Shown piece after piece: positions 42,831 to 51,893 of a DNA stretch of 54,884 bases. The notes under the pieces are model-generated. The model saw only the letters and a program-made list of their open reading frames with translations, ran no database searches and was not told the DNA's origin. The stretch is taken from contig CANRMD010000009.1 in NCBI GenBank assembly GCA_947631645.1, forward strand, positions 1-54,884. The letters are read 5' to 3'. Source of the stretch: Candidatus Gastranaerophilales bacterium. GTDB taxonomy: Bacteria > Cyanobacteriota > Vampirovibrionia > Gastranaerophilales > Gastranaerophilaceae. The first letter of the stretch is position 1. Each line of letters starts with the position of its first letter. A program made the position numbers and the translations under genes.

Positions 42831-45100
42831 TGAACAGTCAAACATTAGAACAGGAATTATATAAATCAGTTGAAAAAAATACTCCTGATTATATAAAGAA
42901 CAACAAATATATTGATACGGATAATAAAAATGAGTTTATGTTTACACTAAAAAAAGAGCATTTAATGCCTTATGATGCTAAAGTTAATCCTTTAGGGCTT
43001 GATCTTGATAACTGGCTGAAAAACTATGAAAAAGAAGCTGCAGTTTCAACGGCGGGAATTAGAGGCCCTCAGAATATTTTATATCCTTATGATGTAAGGT
43101 TCCCTATTAATATAATGGGAATTATGCTTGCAACATATGCAAAAGCTCTTGTTGCAAAAGAAAAATATAAGGGTAAGAAGCTTTTAAAACTTGCGGGGCG
43201 TGAAGTAAGATATAATTCCGATAAATTTCTTGATTTAATAGCAAGAGTTCAAGCTTCTCAAGGAATTGAGACACTCACAACATATCAAAGAAAAACCATG
43301 CCGATTTGGCTTGCTTCTTTTTTATGTTTTAAACTTGATTTACTCGGAGGAGAATATATAACTTCAAGCCACGGAATAAGCGTTAAAAATGCCACTAAAG
43401 ACCTAAACTCGCAAGGAAGCCAATATCTGCCAGAAGAATCCATGGAATTTGTTAATAAAATTAAAGAAATATTTGAAACGGTAAGAAAAAACGGCTCATA
43501 TGATATAAAAATAGCTAAAGCGGATGACCCTTTAATTAACGAAAATTTTATGAAAACAATTAATAACGGTATTGATTTATACCGAGAATACCTTGAACAG
43601 GGTGTTGCAAATAAAGAAAACTTAGATTTAATCCGAGGTATAAAAGAAAAAATCATTATAGAAAATGTCGGCGGAAGTGCCTATAACACATTAAGCAAGC
43701 TTCTTAATGCTTTTAAAATCAGTGATAAATATGTATGGATGAACATTGAAGAAGATCCGTTTTTCCATGGAATAGGCAAATATGATACTGACCCTAAAGG
43801 TAATAAATGTTTCTATGATTACTCTGTTGATGCTACTGTAATTGCAAAAAACAATGACGGAAAAATCTTCTTCCCCGTTATAGATACTTTAAACTACGGC
43901 GAAAAACTAAAACAATACCCGATAGGTACTGTTGTTTTAATAACAGACCCCGATCATGACCGTTTAACCGTATGTCAAATTGAAAATAAAGAGCAAATAC
44001 CGTTTTTGGATAAAACGGGTATAAATTATACCCCGCTTGATGATAACAGAATTTTATGTGTTTATACTGCAAATCAAGCCTTTTTATTGATAATGGACTT
44101 TTGGGCTAAGCAATTAAAGGCATCAAAAAGATGGGATAAACACCCAAGATTTATTATAAAAACAACTGCAAGTGCAAAATCTTGGGACGAATGGGCAGAA
44201 TTTAACGGAGTTAAAGTAGTTAATGTTCCAGTCGGCTTTAAAGAAATAGCTAACATAATGAAAAAAGTCGAATGGCAGATAATTAATAACCCTGAAAAAG
44301 ATGTCGTTATTACAGATGTTTTAGGTAAAGAGATAAACCTGGGTAAAAACCCGAGAATGCTCTTTGGCGGTGAAGAGTCAGGGGGAATGATTATAGGGAG
44401 CGAAGATTTAATAAAATCTAAATCTGGCAGAATTGCAATAGCTATGCGTGAAAAAAGTGCATCAGAAGCAATAATTGTAGCTTCTTCACTTGCTGCCGAC
44501 TTAGAGATACATGGGAAAACACTTTCTATAGCTTTAGATGAGATATTTACCTCTAATCACATTATCGCTAAATACGATATCAGAGAAGATATTGCATACT
44601 ATAATGAATCTGAACCCGATATTGTAAAGCTTACCCAAGCAAAAAAAGACGGTGAAGCACTCAGAACCAAAAATGATTTGTTTTATTTAACAATGGCTTT
44701 AGCCCATTTTGAGGGTAAAATTTCTGTTGAACAAATAAAATCAATATTAAAATCAACTTTTAACACACTAAATTTTGATAATTTAACTGATATAAAATTT
44801 GTAGGTGACGGAACCTATCTTCAATTTAGCGATAAATTTATAGAAATTCGCCCATCAGGAACCGATGCTAAAACAAAAGCCTACGGAGCGGGAAGCAAAA
44901 AAGAAGATATTTCTGAATTTGCACGCACTTTAGGCAATTATTCCGGCGAACTAAACAGTGAATATCTTGCATTAATATCTAAAGATTATTACAATATGGC
45001 TAAAGATAAATCGATGCATGAATATTTAAAATTCACCAATAAAGATTTTGATAAAAGAATTTTTGAAATTCCAAATTACAATGTAACACTTAATATATAA
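42830..45100 (+). CDS. Phosphoglucomutase/phosphomannomutase-family enzyme
   Basis: 756 residues from the ATG at 42830 (AAGGGG 7 nt upstream). It has all family landmarks but longer spacing than the usual 450-580. The phosphoserine loop reads ITSSHGISVKNATK instead of the usual TASHNP. The metal loop is ITDPDHDRLTV, sugar binding is GGEESGGMI, and phosphate binding is RPSGTDAKTKA. Known: such enzymes swap phosphate on glucose or mannose. The odd catalytic loop and extra length suggest a distinct subfamily and substrate. Confidence 0.85.
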   Translation: MNSQTLEQELYKSVEKNTPDYIKNNKYIDTDNKNEFMFTLKKEHLMPYDAKVNPLGLDLDNWLKNYEKEAAVSTAGIRGPQNILYPYDVRFPINIMGIMLATYAKALVAKEKYKGKKLLKLAGREVRYNSDKFLDLIARVQASQGIETLTTYQRKTMPIWLASFLCFKLDLLGGEYITSSHGISVKNATKDLNSQGSQYLPEESMEFVNKIKEIFETVRKNGSYDIKIAKADDPLINENFMKTINNGIDLYREYLEQGVANKENLDLIRGIKEKIIIENVGGSAYNTLSKLLNAFKISDKYVWMNIEEDPFFHGIGKYDTDPKGNKCFYDYSVDATVIAKNNDGKIFFPVIDTLNYGEKLKQYPIGTVVLITDPDHDRLTVCQIENKEQIPFLDKTGINYTPLDDNRILCVYTANQAFLLIMDFWAKQLKASKRWDKHPRFIIKTTASAKSWDEWAEFNGVKVVNVPVGFKEIANIMKKVEWQIINNPEKDVVITDVLGKEINLGKNPRMLFGGEESGGMIIGSEDLIKSKSGRIAIAMREKSASEAIIVASSLAADLEIHGKTLSIALDEIFTSNHIIAKYDIREDIAYYNESEPDIVKLTQAKKDGEALRTKNDLFYLTMALAHFEGKISVEQIKSILKSTFNTLNFDNLTDIKFVGDGTYLQFSDKFIEIRPSGTDAKTKAYGAGSKKEDISEFARTLGNYSGELNSEYLALISKDYYNMAKDKSMHEYLKFTNKDFDKRIFEIPNYNVTLNI

Positions 45101-45112
45101 GGAGAGAGAAAA

Positions 45113-45355
45113 ATGGCAGATGATGCAAAAATATTGGCAACAATACCGAGAAACGCAACGGAACAACTTCAAATAAGTATTAATTCATACAAAGAAAAAA
45201 AATATCTTGATTTAAGAATATACTATACAACAGATGACGGAGCTAATTGGCTGCCTACAAAAAAGGGTGTAACCGTATCTCCCGATAACTTAATGACCTT
45301 AAAAGATGCTGTTGAAACAGCTATGCAAGAACTTTTAACGGTTGAAGAAGAATAA
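45113..45355 (+). CDS. PC4/p15-like single-stranded DNA-binding protein
   Basis: 80 residues with the PC4 pattern: YLDLRIYYTTDDGANWLPTK, then KGVTVSPDNLMTLKDAVETA. Known: bacterial PC4-like proteins (such as YdbC) bind single-stranded DNA as dimers. It lies 12 nt after the phosphoglucomutase gene and its stop overlaps the priA start (TAATG), so all three are likely co-transcribed. A DNA-replication role fits the neighbour priA. Confidence 0.85.
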   Translation: MADDAKILATIPRNATEQLQISINSYKEKKYLDLRIYYTTDDGANWLPTKKGVTVSPDNLMTLKDAVETAMQELLTVEEE

Positions 45356-47619
45356 TGATAAGTAAAAATCAACAAGCAAAAGATATTACACAGGGCATAT
45401 CGGGTAAGTATGCCCTGTGTCTTGTTGATGTTAATAATCTTGGAACAAGAACATTTTCTTACCTTATCCCGCAAGAATTAAAACAAGAAATTAAAATAGG
45501 TCAGGCGGTTTTAGTTCCGTTCGGAAAGCGTAAAAGTAATATTATCGCTTTTGTTGTCGGTTTTTCCGACTATTTGGAAGAGGGTATTAAGGCAAAAGAA
45601 ATTATTAAAATTATTGATAAAAGAGCTATTTTTACGCTTGAATATTTAAAACTCCTTGATTGGATAAGTAATTACTATTGTTGTGATATTAATGCCGTTA
45701 TTCAAGCGGCCGTTCCGATGAAATTTTTAAAAGAAAATACCAAAGAAAAAAACCAAAAGTTTATTATTTTAAAAACAAAAAACGGGGCTGTAAAAAGACA
45801 GCTTGAAATTCTTGAAAAGCTTTATTCTCTTGGCGGAGAAAATGATTTAATCGAGTTTGAAAAAACGGTAAAAACGACTCGTGCAACCATTTTAAAACTG
45901 CAAAATGACGGTTTTATTGATATTATTGAAAAAAAGATTTACCGCAATCCGTTGGAAGTATTCAAAAATATTCAAAAAGATGTACCTCCAAAGCTTTCAG
46001 AAGAACAGCAAAAAGCGTATGAGCTGATTATAGAAAAAATTAATCAAAAAACTACTATGCCAATATTGTTAAACGGGGTTACGGGTTCAGGAAAAACCGA
46101 GATATATTTTAAACTTATACAAAAAACTTTGGAAGAGGGAAAAAATGTATTGTTTTTGGCTCCTGAAATAGCTTTGGCTTCTCAATTAACTTTAAGACTG
46201 ATACGCCGTTTTGACCCTGAAACTGTTGCAGTTTGGCACAGCAATATTTCTGATGGCGAAAAATATGATGTTTGGAATAAAATAAGAGATAATAAAACCC
46301 GAATAATAATAGGTGCTCGCTCGGCCGTTTTTGCTCCTTTATCAAATATAGGGCTTATTATTATGGATGAAGAGCACGAAAATACATATAAGCAGACTTC
46401 TCCCGCACCAAGATATGATGCAAGACTTGTTGCCGAAAAGATTTGCGAGATATATGGAGCTTCTCTTATTAAGGGCAGTGCTACTCCCGACATTGCTTCT
46501 TATTTTAATGCCCTTTCCCAAAAAAGACTTATAACGTTAAAAAACAGATTTAACAGTGCAGATTTGGCTAAAGTTACTGTTGTTGATATGAGGCAGGAAT
46601 TTTATAAAGAATCAAGAAGTATTTTTTCTAATACTCTTATAAATGCTGTTAATGAAGCACTTGATAATAAAAAGCAAATTATTCTGCTTTTAAATCGAAG
46701 AGGGTTTTATACAAGCGTGCAATGCCAAAATTGCGGTGAAGTTATTAAATGCCCAAATTGTGATATACCTATGGTTTATCATAATTCGGATAAAACTCTT
46801 AAATGCCATTGGTGTGAAAAAGCTGTGCCTTTCCCTAATAAATGCCCGTCGTGCGGTTCTAATGCTCTTAAAATGTCAGGCATGGGGACTCAAAGAATTG
46901 AAAATATTGCTCAAAAGCTTTTTCCAAATGCAAAAATTGAAAGAATAGATTCAGATGTTTTGTCATCTAAAACTAAATATATTGATATATTAGACAGATT
47001 TCAAAAGGGTGAAACAGATATATTAATCGGGACTCAAATTATAGCGAAAGGCTTGGATAATAAAAATGTTACGCTGGTAGGGGTATTGGATGCCGATATA
47101 AGTTTTTCATTGCTTGATTACCGCTCAAGCGAAAGAGGCTTTCAGCTGTTAATGCAAGTTGCAGGCAGAGCCGGCCGAGGTGATTTTGAAGGAAGAGTTA
47201 TTTTTCAAACATACAATCCTGATTTATACGCAATTGAAAATGCTAAAGAACAAAATTATTCATCTTTTTATCAAAATGAAATACAACGCCGAGAGATTTT
47301 TGATTACCCGCCTTTTTGCCAAATAATAAAAATTCTGTTTGCGGGAAAAGATGAAATAAGGACTCAAATGTGTGCGGATGAAGTTGCTCTCAGACTTAAA
47401 TCGCAGTTAGATAAACTTTCAATCACCGAATATATTGAAGTTAACGGAGCTATGAAGTGTATTCTGCAAAAAATTAATTCGGAATACCGCTATCAAATAA
47501 TTATAAAAAATAAACTTGCTAAAAAAGGTCAATATATAATATCGACATTTATAAAGAATACTTCAGCCGCTAAAGATATTAAAATGCTTATTGATATTGA
47601 CCCTGTGGATATTTTATAA
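45355..47619 (+). CDS. priA: Primosomal replication helicase PriA
   Basis: 754 residues. Walker A is GVTGSGKTEIYF (about 241-252), the DEAH-type motif is IIMDEEHENTYKQ, and the zinc-binding Cys set is CQNCGEVIKCPNCD and CHWCEKAVPF, KCPSCG. Motif VI is QVAGRAGRG. It restarts stalled replication forks. The conserved domain begins at about residue 19; the 18-residue extension in front is encoded by DNA that can form a 12-bp hairpin. No in-frame start after the hairpin is available. Confidence 0.95.
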   Translation: MISKNQQAKDITQGISGKYALCLVDVNNLGTRTFSYLIPQELKQEIKIGQAVLVPFGKRKSNIIAFVVGFSDYLEEGIKAKEIIKIIDKRAIFTLEYLKLLDWISNYYCCDINAVIQAAVPMKFLKENTKEKNQKFIILKTKNGAVKRQLEILEKLYSLGGENDLIEFEKTVKTTRATILKLQNDGFIDIIEKKIYRNPLEVFKNIQKDVPPKLSEEQQKAYELIIEKINQKTTMPILLNGVTGSGKTEIYFKLIQKTLEEGKNVLFLAPEIALASQLTLRLIRRFDPETVAVWHSNISDGEKYDVWNKIRDNKTRIIIGARSAVFAPLSNIGLIIMDEEHENTYKQTSPAPRYDARLVAEKICEIYGASLIKGSATPDIASYFNALSQKRLITLKNRFNSADLAKVTVVDMRQEFYKESRSIFSNTLINAVNEALDNKKQIILLLNRRGFYTSVQCQNCGEVIKCPNCDIPMVYHNSDKTLKCHWCEKAVPFPNKCPSCGSNALKMSGMGTQRIENIAQKLFPNAKIERIDSDVLSSKTKYIDILDRFQKGETDILIGTQIIAKGLDNKNVTLVGVLDADISFSLLDYRSSERGFQLLMQVAGRAGRGDFEGRVIFQTYNPDLYAIENAKEQNYSSFYQNEIQRREIFDYPPFCQIIKILFAGKDEIRTQMCADEVALRLKSQLDKLSITEYIEVNGAMKCILQKINSEYRYQIIIKNKLAKKGQYIISTFIKNTSAAKDIKMLIDIDPVDIL
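45388..45420 (+). repeat. Perfect 12-bp inverted repeat within the priA 5' end
   Basis: ACACAGGGCATA, a 9-nt loop, TATGCCCTGTGT. No T-run follows. It lies 33 nt after the priA start codon inside coding sequence. Confidence 0.85.
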
Positions 47620-47781
47620 TTAGTTGCACGTCGCATATCTGATACATTTTCCGTTTACGTATTTTTCGCAAACCGGTGCTGCACCTTTACAATCCGCCAA
47701 ATAATATCCCGGCTCTATTATGTCTGAATATATTTTAAAAATTTCCATATCAGTTAAGTTAGTTAAGTTTTCATCTTCCAT
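47620..47781 (-). CDS. 53-residue Cys-containing micro-protein
   Basis: Reads MEDENLTNLTDMEIFKIYSD, then a C-terminal part with four Cys: LADCKG, PVCEKY, GKCIRY and ATCN (Cys at 31, 38, 46 and 52). AAGGA lies 8 nt before the ATG, and the start is 5 nt after the stop of the TupA-like gene on the same strand, so it is probably translated in the same unit. The acidic, Cys-rich chain could bind metal or form disulfides, or be a peptide tag for modification. No family recognised. Confidence 0.5.
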   Translation of the reverse strand: MEDENLTNLTDMEIFKIYSDIIEPGYYLADCKGAAPVCEKYVNGKCIRYATCN

Positions 47782-47785
47782 AATT

Positions 47786-48703
47786 TTATTCCTTATTTAA
47801 ATATAATAATTTGCCTAAATAACTATTCCATTTTTGATTATTGAATATGAAAAAACCTGAAAACGGAGTGAAAGTCATTTCGTTGAAGTACAGATTATTA
47901 ATGTGCTGCATCCAATCTACCCTAACAAGTTTAAATCCTTTGGAAAGAATTTTTGAAAGATAAACAGCTTTTTTTATATATTCATTTGGTTCTTCCCAAA
48001 ATTTTTCATATTCACTATTGAAAGTTAAATCGCATTGAGTAAAATCTTCATTATATACACAACACTTACTTGGAGTGGAAAATATAATTTTTTGATAAAT
48101 TTTTGGTATTCCGTTAAAACAATATATTTCATATTCAATAGGAAAATTATTTTCATTTTCGATTAATAATGGTTCAATCAAAATTTGAGGTTTTATATTT
48201 TTATATTGCATTTCAAATCCGGCAACGGGGAAGAAATTTTGTTCCATCCACCCGTTAAAACGTAATCGAATAAAGTTGTATAAATCTTTTTTATCAAGTA
48301 GAGAAGCTTTATCTTTTATTTTAAATTGCCATTTTGAACCGTTATTTGCTTTTATAATAAATTTTTCTGGTAATTTTTCAAACGGTATATCGTCAAAATT
48401 TTTCCCTTTCCATAATAGGGGTTTTAAATATTCTTCGCCTATTTTTTCTTTAACCCAATCTCTCACTAAAATTTTATCCGTTAATTGTGTCTTTAACGGT
48501 GTTGAATCATAAAGTTTCAGCCATTGTATTTTTTCATTAAATGTTTTCGGATGTTTAAGATTGAGTTCCTCACCAGTCATTGTTTTGAAAATTTTTTTTA
48601 AATACTTGGGATATTCTTTCTCGTTTAAATTTAGCAAAAAATTGTAGTCATACGGAGGATTATCAATTTCATCCTTTTTTAATAGTTTAAAAAAATTAAA
48701 CAT
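47786..48703 (-). CDS. TupA-like ATP-grasp protein
   Basis: 305 residues. The TupA pattern is clear: GEELNLKHPKTFNEKIQWLK, LTDKILVRDWVKEKIGEEYL, PEKFIIKANNGSKWQFKIKD, LIEPLL and YEIYCFNGIPKIYQ, and the C-terminal FNEMTFTPFSGF. Known: TupA of Bacillus is required for teichuronopeptide synthesis, and the family is found in polysaccharide loci. Inferred: ligates or modifies a cell-surface polymer. No glycosyltransferases lie next to it. Divergent from the XRE gene at 48833 across a cluster of AATCAT sites. Confidence 0.8.
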   Translation of the reverse strand: MFNFFKLLKKDEIDNPPYDYNFLLNLNEKEYPKYLKKIFKTMTGEELNLKHPKTFNEKIQWLKLYDSTPLKTQLTDKILVRDWVKEKIGEEYLKPLLWKGKNFDDIPFEKLPEKFIIKANNGSKWQFKIKDKASLLDKKDLYNFIRLRFNGWMEQNFFPVAGFEMQYKNIKPQILIEPLLIENENNFPIEYEIYCFNGIPKIYQKIIFSTPSKCCVYNEDFTQCDLTFNSEYEKFWEEPNEYIKKAVYLSKILSKGFKLVRVDWMQHINNLYFNEMTFTPFSGFFIFNNQKWNSYLGKLLYLNKE

Positions 48704-48733
48704 ACTATTTTAATTCCCTTTATATCCAAAAAG

Positions 48734-48771
48734 TAATCATAAAATGATTATAAATCATAAAAAATAATCAT
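48734..48771. promoter_or_regulatory. Cluster of AATCAT operator half-sites
   Basis: A perfect inverted repeat, TAATCAT-AAA-ATGATTA (48734-48750), followed by AATCAT (48753-48758) and TAATCAT (48765-48771). It lies between the divergent TupA-like and XRE genes. Likely binding site for the XRE regulator. Confidence 0.55.
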
Positions 48772-48832
48772 GCAAGTAGGTTTAATATAAAAATTATTAA
48801 AAATATGATTTTAATTAATAAAAGAGAAAATT

Positions 48833-49153
48833 ATGGACTCTACTAAAGAATTATTAGCAAAAAGATTAAAACAACTCAGGAAAAGTAAAGGACTGACGCA
48901 GGAAAAACTCGCCGAATTAATCGGAAGAGATACTAAACATATCTCAAAACTGGAGATAGCGGGGTCATATCCATCTATTGAAACTTTAGACAGAATTGCG
49001 GACGCACTCGGTATTGAGTTAAAAGATATTTTTAACTTTGACTCCGTTAGAGGTAAAGAATTTATTTTAAATGAATTTAAAGATATATTGAATGATTCTG
49101 ACGAAAAAGAATTACAACAAATATATAAGATATATAAGTGTGTTACTCAATAA
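48833..49153 (+). CDS. XRE-family helix-turn-helix regulator
   Basis: 106 residues. The HTH is LAKRLKQLRKSKGLTQEKLA followed by TKHISKLEIAGSYPSIETLD, with a helical C-terminus (EFKDILNDSDEKELQQIYKI). AAAGAGAAAATT before the ATG gives a fair ribosome site. It likely controls the divergent TupA-like operon through the AATCAT cluster in between. Its 3' end overlaps the convergent oxoamine synthase gene by 11 nt. Confidence 0.88.
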   Translation: MDSTKELLAKRLKQLRKSKGLTQEKLAELIGRDTKHISKLEIAGSYPSIETLDRIADALGIELKDIFNFDSVRGKEFILNEFKDILNDSDEKELQQIYKIYKCVTQ

Positions 49154-50420
49154 CCTTATATTCTTTAGCAATGTTTGTAAGAATTTGAACAGCTTTATCA
49201 ATTTGTTCAAAAGTTAAATCTTTCATTGTACAAAGTCTTAATCTGCATTCTTTTCTTCTTACGGCGGGGTATGTAACGATATTTACGTAAACACCTGCTT
49301 TTCTCAATTTATCATACATTTCAAAAAGAACGGGTTCTTTATAAATCATAACGGGAACTATAGCAGATTGAGTATGTGCAATATCAAAGCCCTGTTCAAC
49401 GAGTTTTTTCTTAAGATATTCGGTATTTTCAAGAAGTTTTTCTCTGCCGGCAGTATCGGTTTCAAGAAGTTTAAACACTTCATTTAACCCGCCCGCAACA
49501 GAAGCGGGGAGTGCAGTTGAGAAGAAGTAGCTTCTTGCATAAAGTCTTAAATATTGAATTATTTCACGTTTAGCCGCACAATAACCGCCCAAGCCCGCAG
49601 GTCCTTTGCTTAACATACCTACATGTAAGTCTATTTTATCCATAACGTTGTAATGTTCAGCCGAGCCTCTGCCTGTTTTTCCTACAATTCCAACGCCATG
49701 GGCATCATCCACCATTATTCGGCAATTGTATTTTTCGGCAAGTCTTACGATTTCGTCTAACGGAGCAATATCGCCATCCATAGAGAATACACCGTCTGTT
49801 ATAATTAATCTGCCTGTTTTTTCCTCGGGAAGTCTTGATAAAATACGTTCTAAATATTTCATATCACGGTGGGGATATACTTTAATTTCTGCTCCTGACA
49901 GTCTGCATCCGTCAAATATGGAAGCGTGGTTAGCGGCATCATTTATTATAACGTCGTTTTCTCCGCAAAGAGCTGAAATTATACCCACATTAGCACCGTA
50001 ACCGCTGGGGAAAACTATAGAATCTTCCTGATTATAAAATTTTGCAATTCTTGCTTCAAGTTCTTTATGTAATTCGGTTATACCCGCATAATTAGAAACA
50101 GCACCCATTCCGTAGCCGTATTTTTCTAAAGCTTCTCTTGCTCCCTGCATAACTTTCGGGTGTGTGGACAGATTTAAATATGAATTAGAACCAAGCATTA
50201 TAACGGGATGTACGGTTCCGTCTTTTTCTTTTATTTCGGACTCGGGCTGTACCTTATTCATTGTTACCATGCCAAGGGCTTCATTACCTGTCATTATTCC
50301 GCTTTGAAGAACTTCATCAAGTCTTTTGGTCTTATCAAACAAGTCTTCATTTTCTAAAGTATCGGTAAAATTTTCAAATTTAATGTTTAAGTATTCTTTA
50401 TTGTTTGATAATTCAATCAT
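49143..50420 (-). CDS. Alpha-oxoamine synthase family PLP enzyme (Kbl/BioF-like)
   Basis: 425 residues, with AAAGGAG upstream of the ATG. Fold-type I aminotransferase with the alpha-oxoamine synthase pattern: MLGSNSYLNLSTHPKVMQGA, FPSGYGANVGIISALCGE, NHASIFDGCRLSGA, IMVDDAHGVGIVG and the PLP-lysine motif MLSKGPAGLGGYCA. Known: these enzymes join an acyl-CoA and an amino acid (biotin, threonine breakdown, sphingolipid or quorum-signal pathways). The usual SGTRxxxGT segment reads GAVSNYAGITELH, and an N-terminal extension of about 50 residues is unusual. Substrate unresolved. Confidence 0.8.
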   Translation of the reverse strand: MIELSNNKEYLNIKFENFTDTLENEDLFDKTKRLDEVLQSGIMTGNEALGMVTMNKVQPESEIKEKDGTVHPVIMLGSNSYLNLSTHPKVMQGAREALEKYGYGMGAVSNYAGITELHKELEARIAKFYNQEDSIVFPSGYGANVGIISALCGENDVIINDAANHASIFDGCRLSGAEIKVYPHRDMKYLERILSRLPEEKTGRLIITDGVFSMDGDIAPLDEIVRLAEKYNCRIMVDDAHGVGIVGKTGRGSAEHYNVMDKIDLHVGMLSKGPAGLGGYCAAKREIIQYLRLYARSYFFSTALPASVAGGLNEVFKLLETDTAGREKLLENTEYLKKKLVEQGFDIAHTQSAIVPVMIYKEPVLFEMYDKLRKAGVYVNIVTYPAVRRKECRLRLCTMKDLTFEQIDKAVQILTNIAKEYKVIE

Positions 50421-50495
50421 GTATGAGTGCTCCTTTACAAATTTTATAAATAAAATACGGTCAGTATTCCATTACCCGCATGGGTATATTATTTA

Positions 50496-51821
50496 TTATA
50501 TATCCTTATGCTGCTCTTTCCAAGTTTTTATTTGCTGAAGTTTAACTTTATATTTAGCTTCAAGCCCTTGTTCATTGGGTTTAAAGTATTCTCTGCCTTT
50601 AAGTGAATCAGGCAGACATTGCATTGATGTTATCTTTTCTTCATAATCGTGTGCGTATTTATAACCTTTTCCGTAATCAAGTTCTTTCATTAATTTTGTA
50701 GGAGCGTTCCTGATTATTAAAGGAACAGGTTCCGATAATTGTTGAAGAGCATCTTTTTTTGCACTCAAGTATGCCATATCCATAGAATTTGATTTTGGAG
50801 CCATAGACATATAAATTACGGCTTGAGTTAAATGAACCGAGCATTCGGGCATACCTATAAAATGACATGCCTGATATGCGGCTACAGCCTGCTCTAGGGC
50901 ATGAGGGTCAGCAAGTCCGATATCTTCGCTTGCAAAGCGTGTAACCCGTCTTGCAATATATAACGGGTCTTCCCCTGCTTCAAGCATTCTTGCAAGCCAA
51001 TATACTGCTGCATCAGGGTCTGAATTTCGCATTGATTTATGCAGTGCCGATATTATATTATAGTGCTCTTCCCCGTTTTTATCATATATTAATGACTTTT
51101 TAGAGATACATTGCTCCAGAGTATTCTCTGTTACAGTTATTTCGCCTTTATCTGACATATCACCGTTTAATATAACCATTTCCAAAGTTGTTAGAGCACT
51201 TCGTGCATCTCCGTTTGCAAATTCGGCTATAATTTTTATCATATCTTCCGTTATATTTACTTTTTGAGAACCAAAACCGCGTTCATCTTTTATAGCTCTT
51301 TTTATTAACGTAACAAGTTCTTCTGTTTTTAAAGGCTGTAATACAAACACTTTTGAACGGGATAAAAGTGCACTGTTTACCTCAAATGAAGGGTTTTCGG
51401 TTGTTGCTCCTATAAGAATTATGCTTCCTTTTTCAACAAACGGTAAGAATGCATCTTGCTGTGCTTTATTAAATCGATGGATTTCATCTATAAATACAAT
51501 GGTTTTTTCGCCGAGCTTCCTGTTATCTTCAGCTTGCTGCATTATTGCTCTTATTTCTTTTATTCCGCTTGTTACTGCTGAAAATTCTATGAATTTACTG
51601 TGGGTTTTATTGGCTATAATTTTTGCTAATGTTGTCTTACCGACCCCCGGAGGCCCCCAAAAAATCAAAGAGGTTATTTGGTCACTTTCTATTAGTTTTC
51701 TCAATATTTTACCTTCGCCCGTTAAATGAGTTTGCCCGGCAAACTCTTCAAGAGTCTGCGGTCTTAACCTTGAAGCTAAAGGCTGATTTTTGTTATTATC
51801 AAATATTGATTTCTGCTCCAT
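50496..51821 (-). CDS. rarA: Replication-associated recombination protein RarA
   Basis: 441 residues. Clamp-loader-like AAA ATPase: Walker A FWGPPGVGKTTLAK, Walker B IVFIDEIHRFN, sensor 1 IGATTENPSF, with the C-terminal RarA domain ALHKSMRNSDPDAAVYWLAR. Known: RarA (MgsA) acts at blocked forks. AGGAG lies 7 nt before the ATG. Full length. Confidence 0.95.
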   Translation of the reverse strand: MEQKSIFDNNKNQPLASRLRPQTLEEFAGQTHLTGEGKILRKLIESDQITSLIFWGPPGVGKTTLAKIIANKTHSKFIEFSAVTSGIKEIRAIMQQAEDNRKLGEKTIVFIDEIHRFNKAQQDAFLPFVEKGSIILIGATTENPSFEVNSALLSRSKVFVLQPLKTEELVTLIKRAIKDERGFGSQKVNITEDMIKIIAEFANGDARSALTTLEMVILNGDMSDKGEITVTENTLEQCISKKSLIYDKNGEEHYNIISALHKSMRNSDPDAAVYWLARMLEAGEDPLYIARRVTRFASEDIGLADPHALEQAVAAYQACHFIGMPECSVHLTQAVIYMSMAPKSNSMDMAYLSAKKDALQQLSEPVPLIIRNAPTKLMKELDYGKGYKYAHDYEEKITSMQCLPDSLKGREYFKPNEQGLEAKYKVKLQQIKTWKEQHKDI

Positions 51822-51893
51822 TTATTATCTCCTGTTTTTAATTATATTATACTTTTATTTGTAATAAAATAATCAATAATTGAGGTTTTAAAT

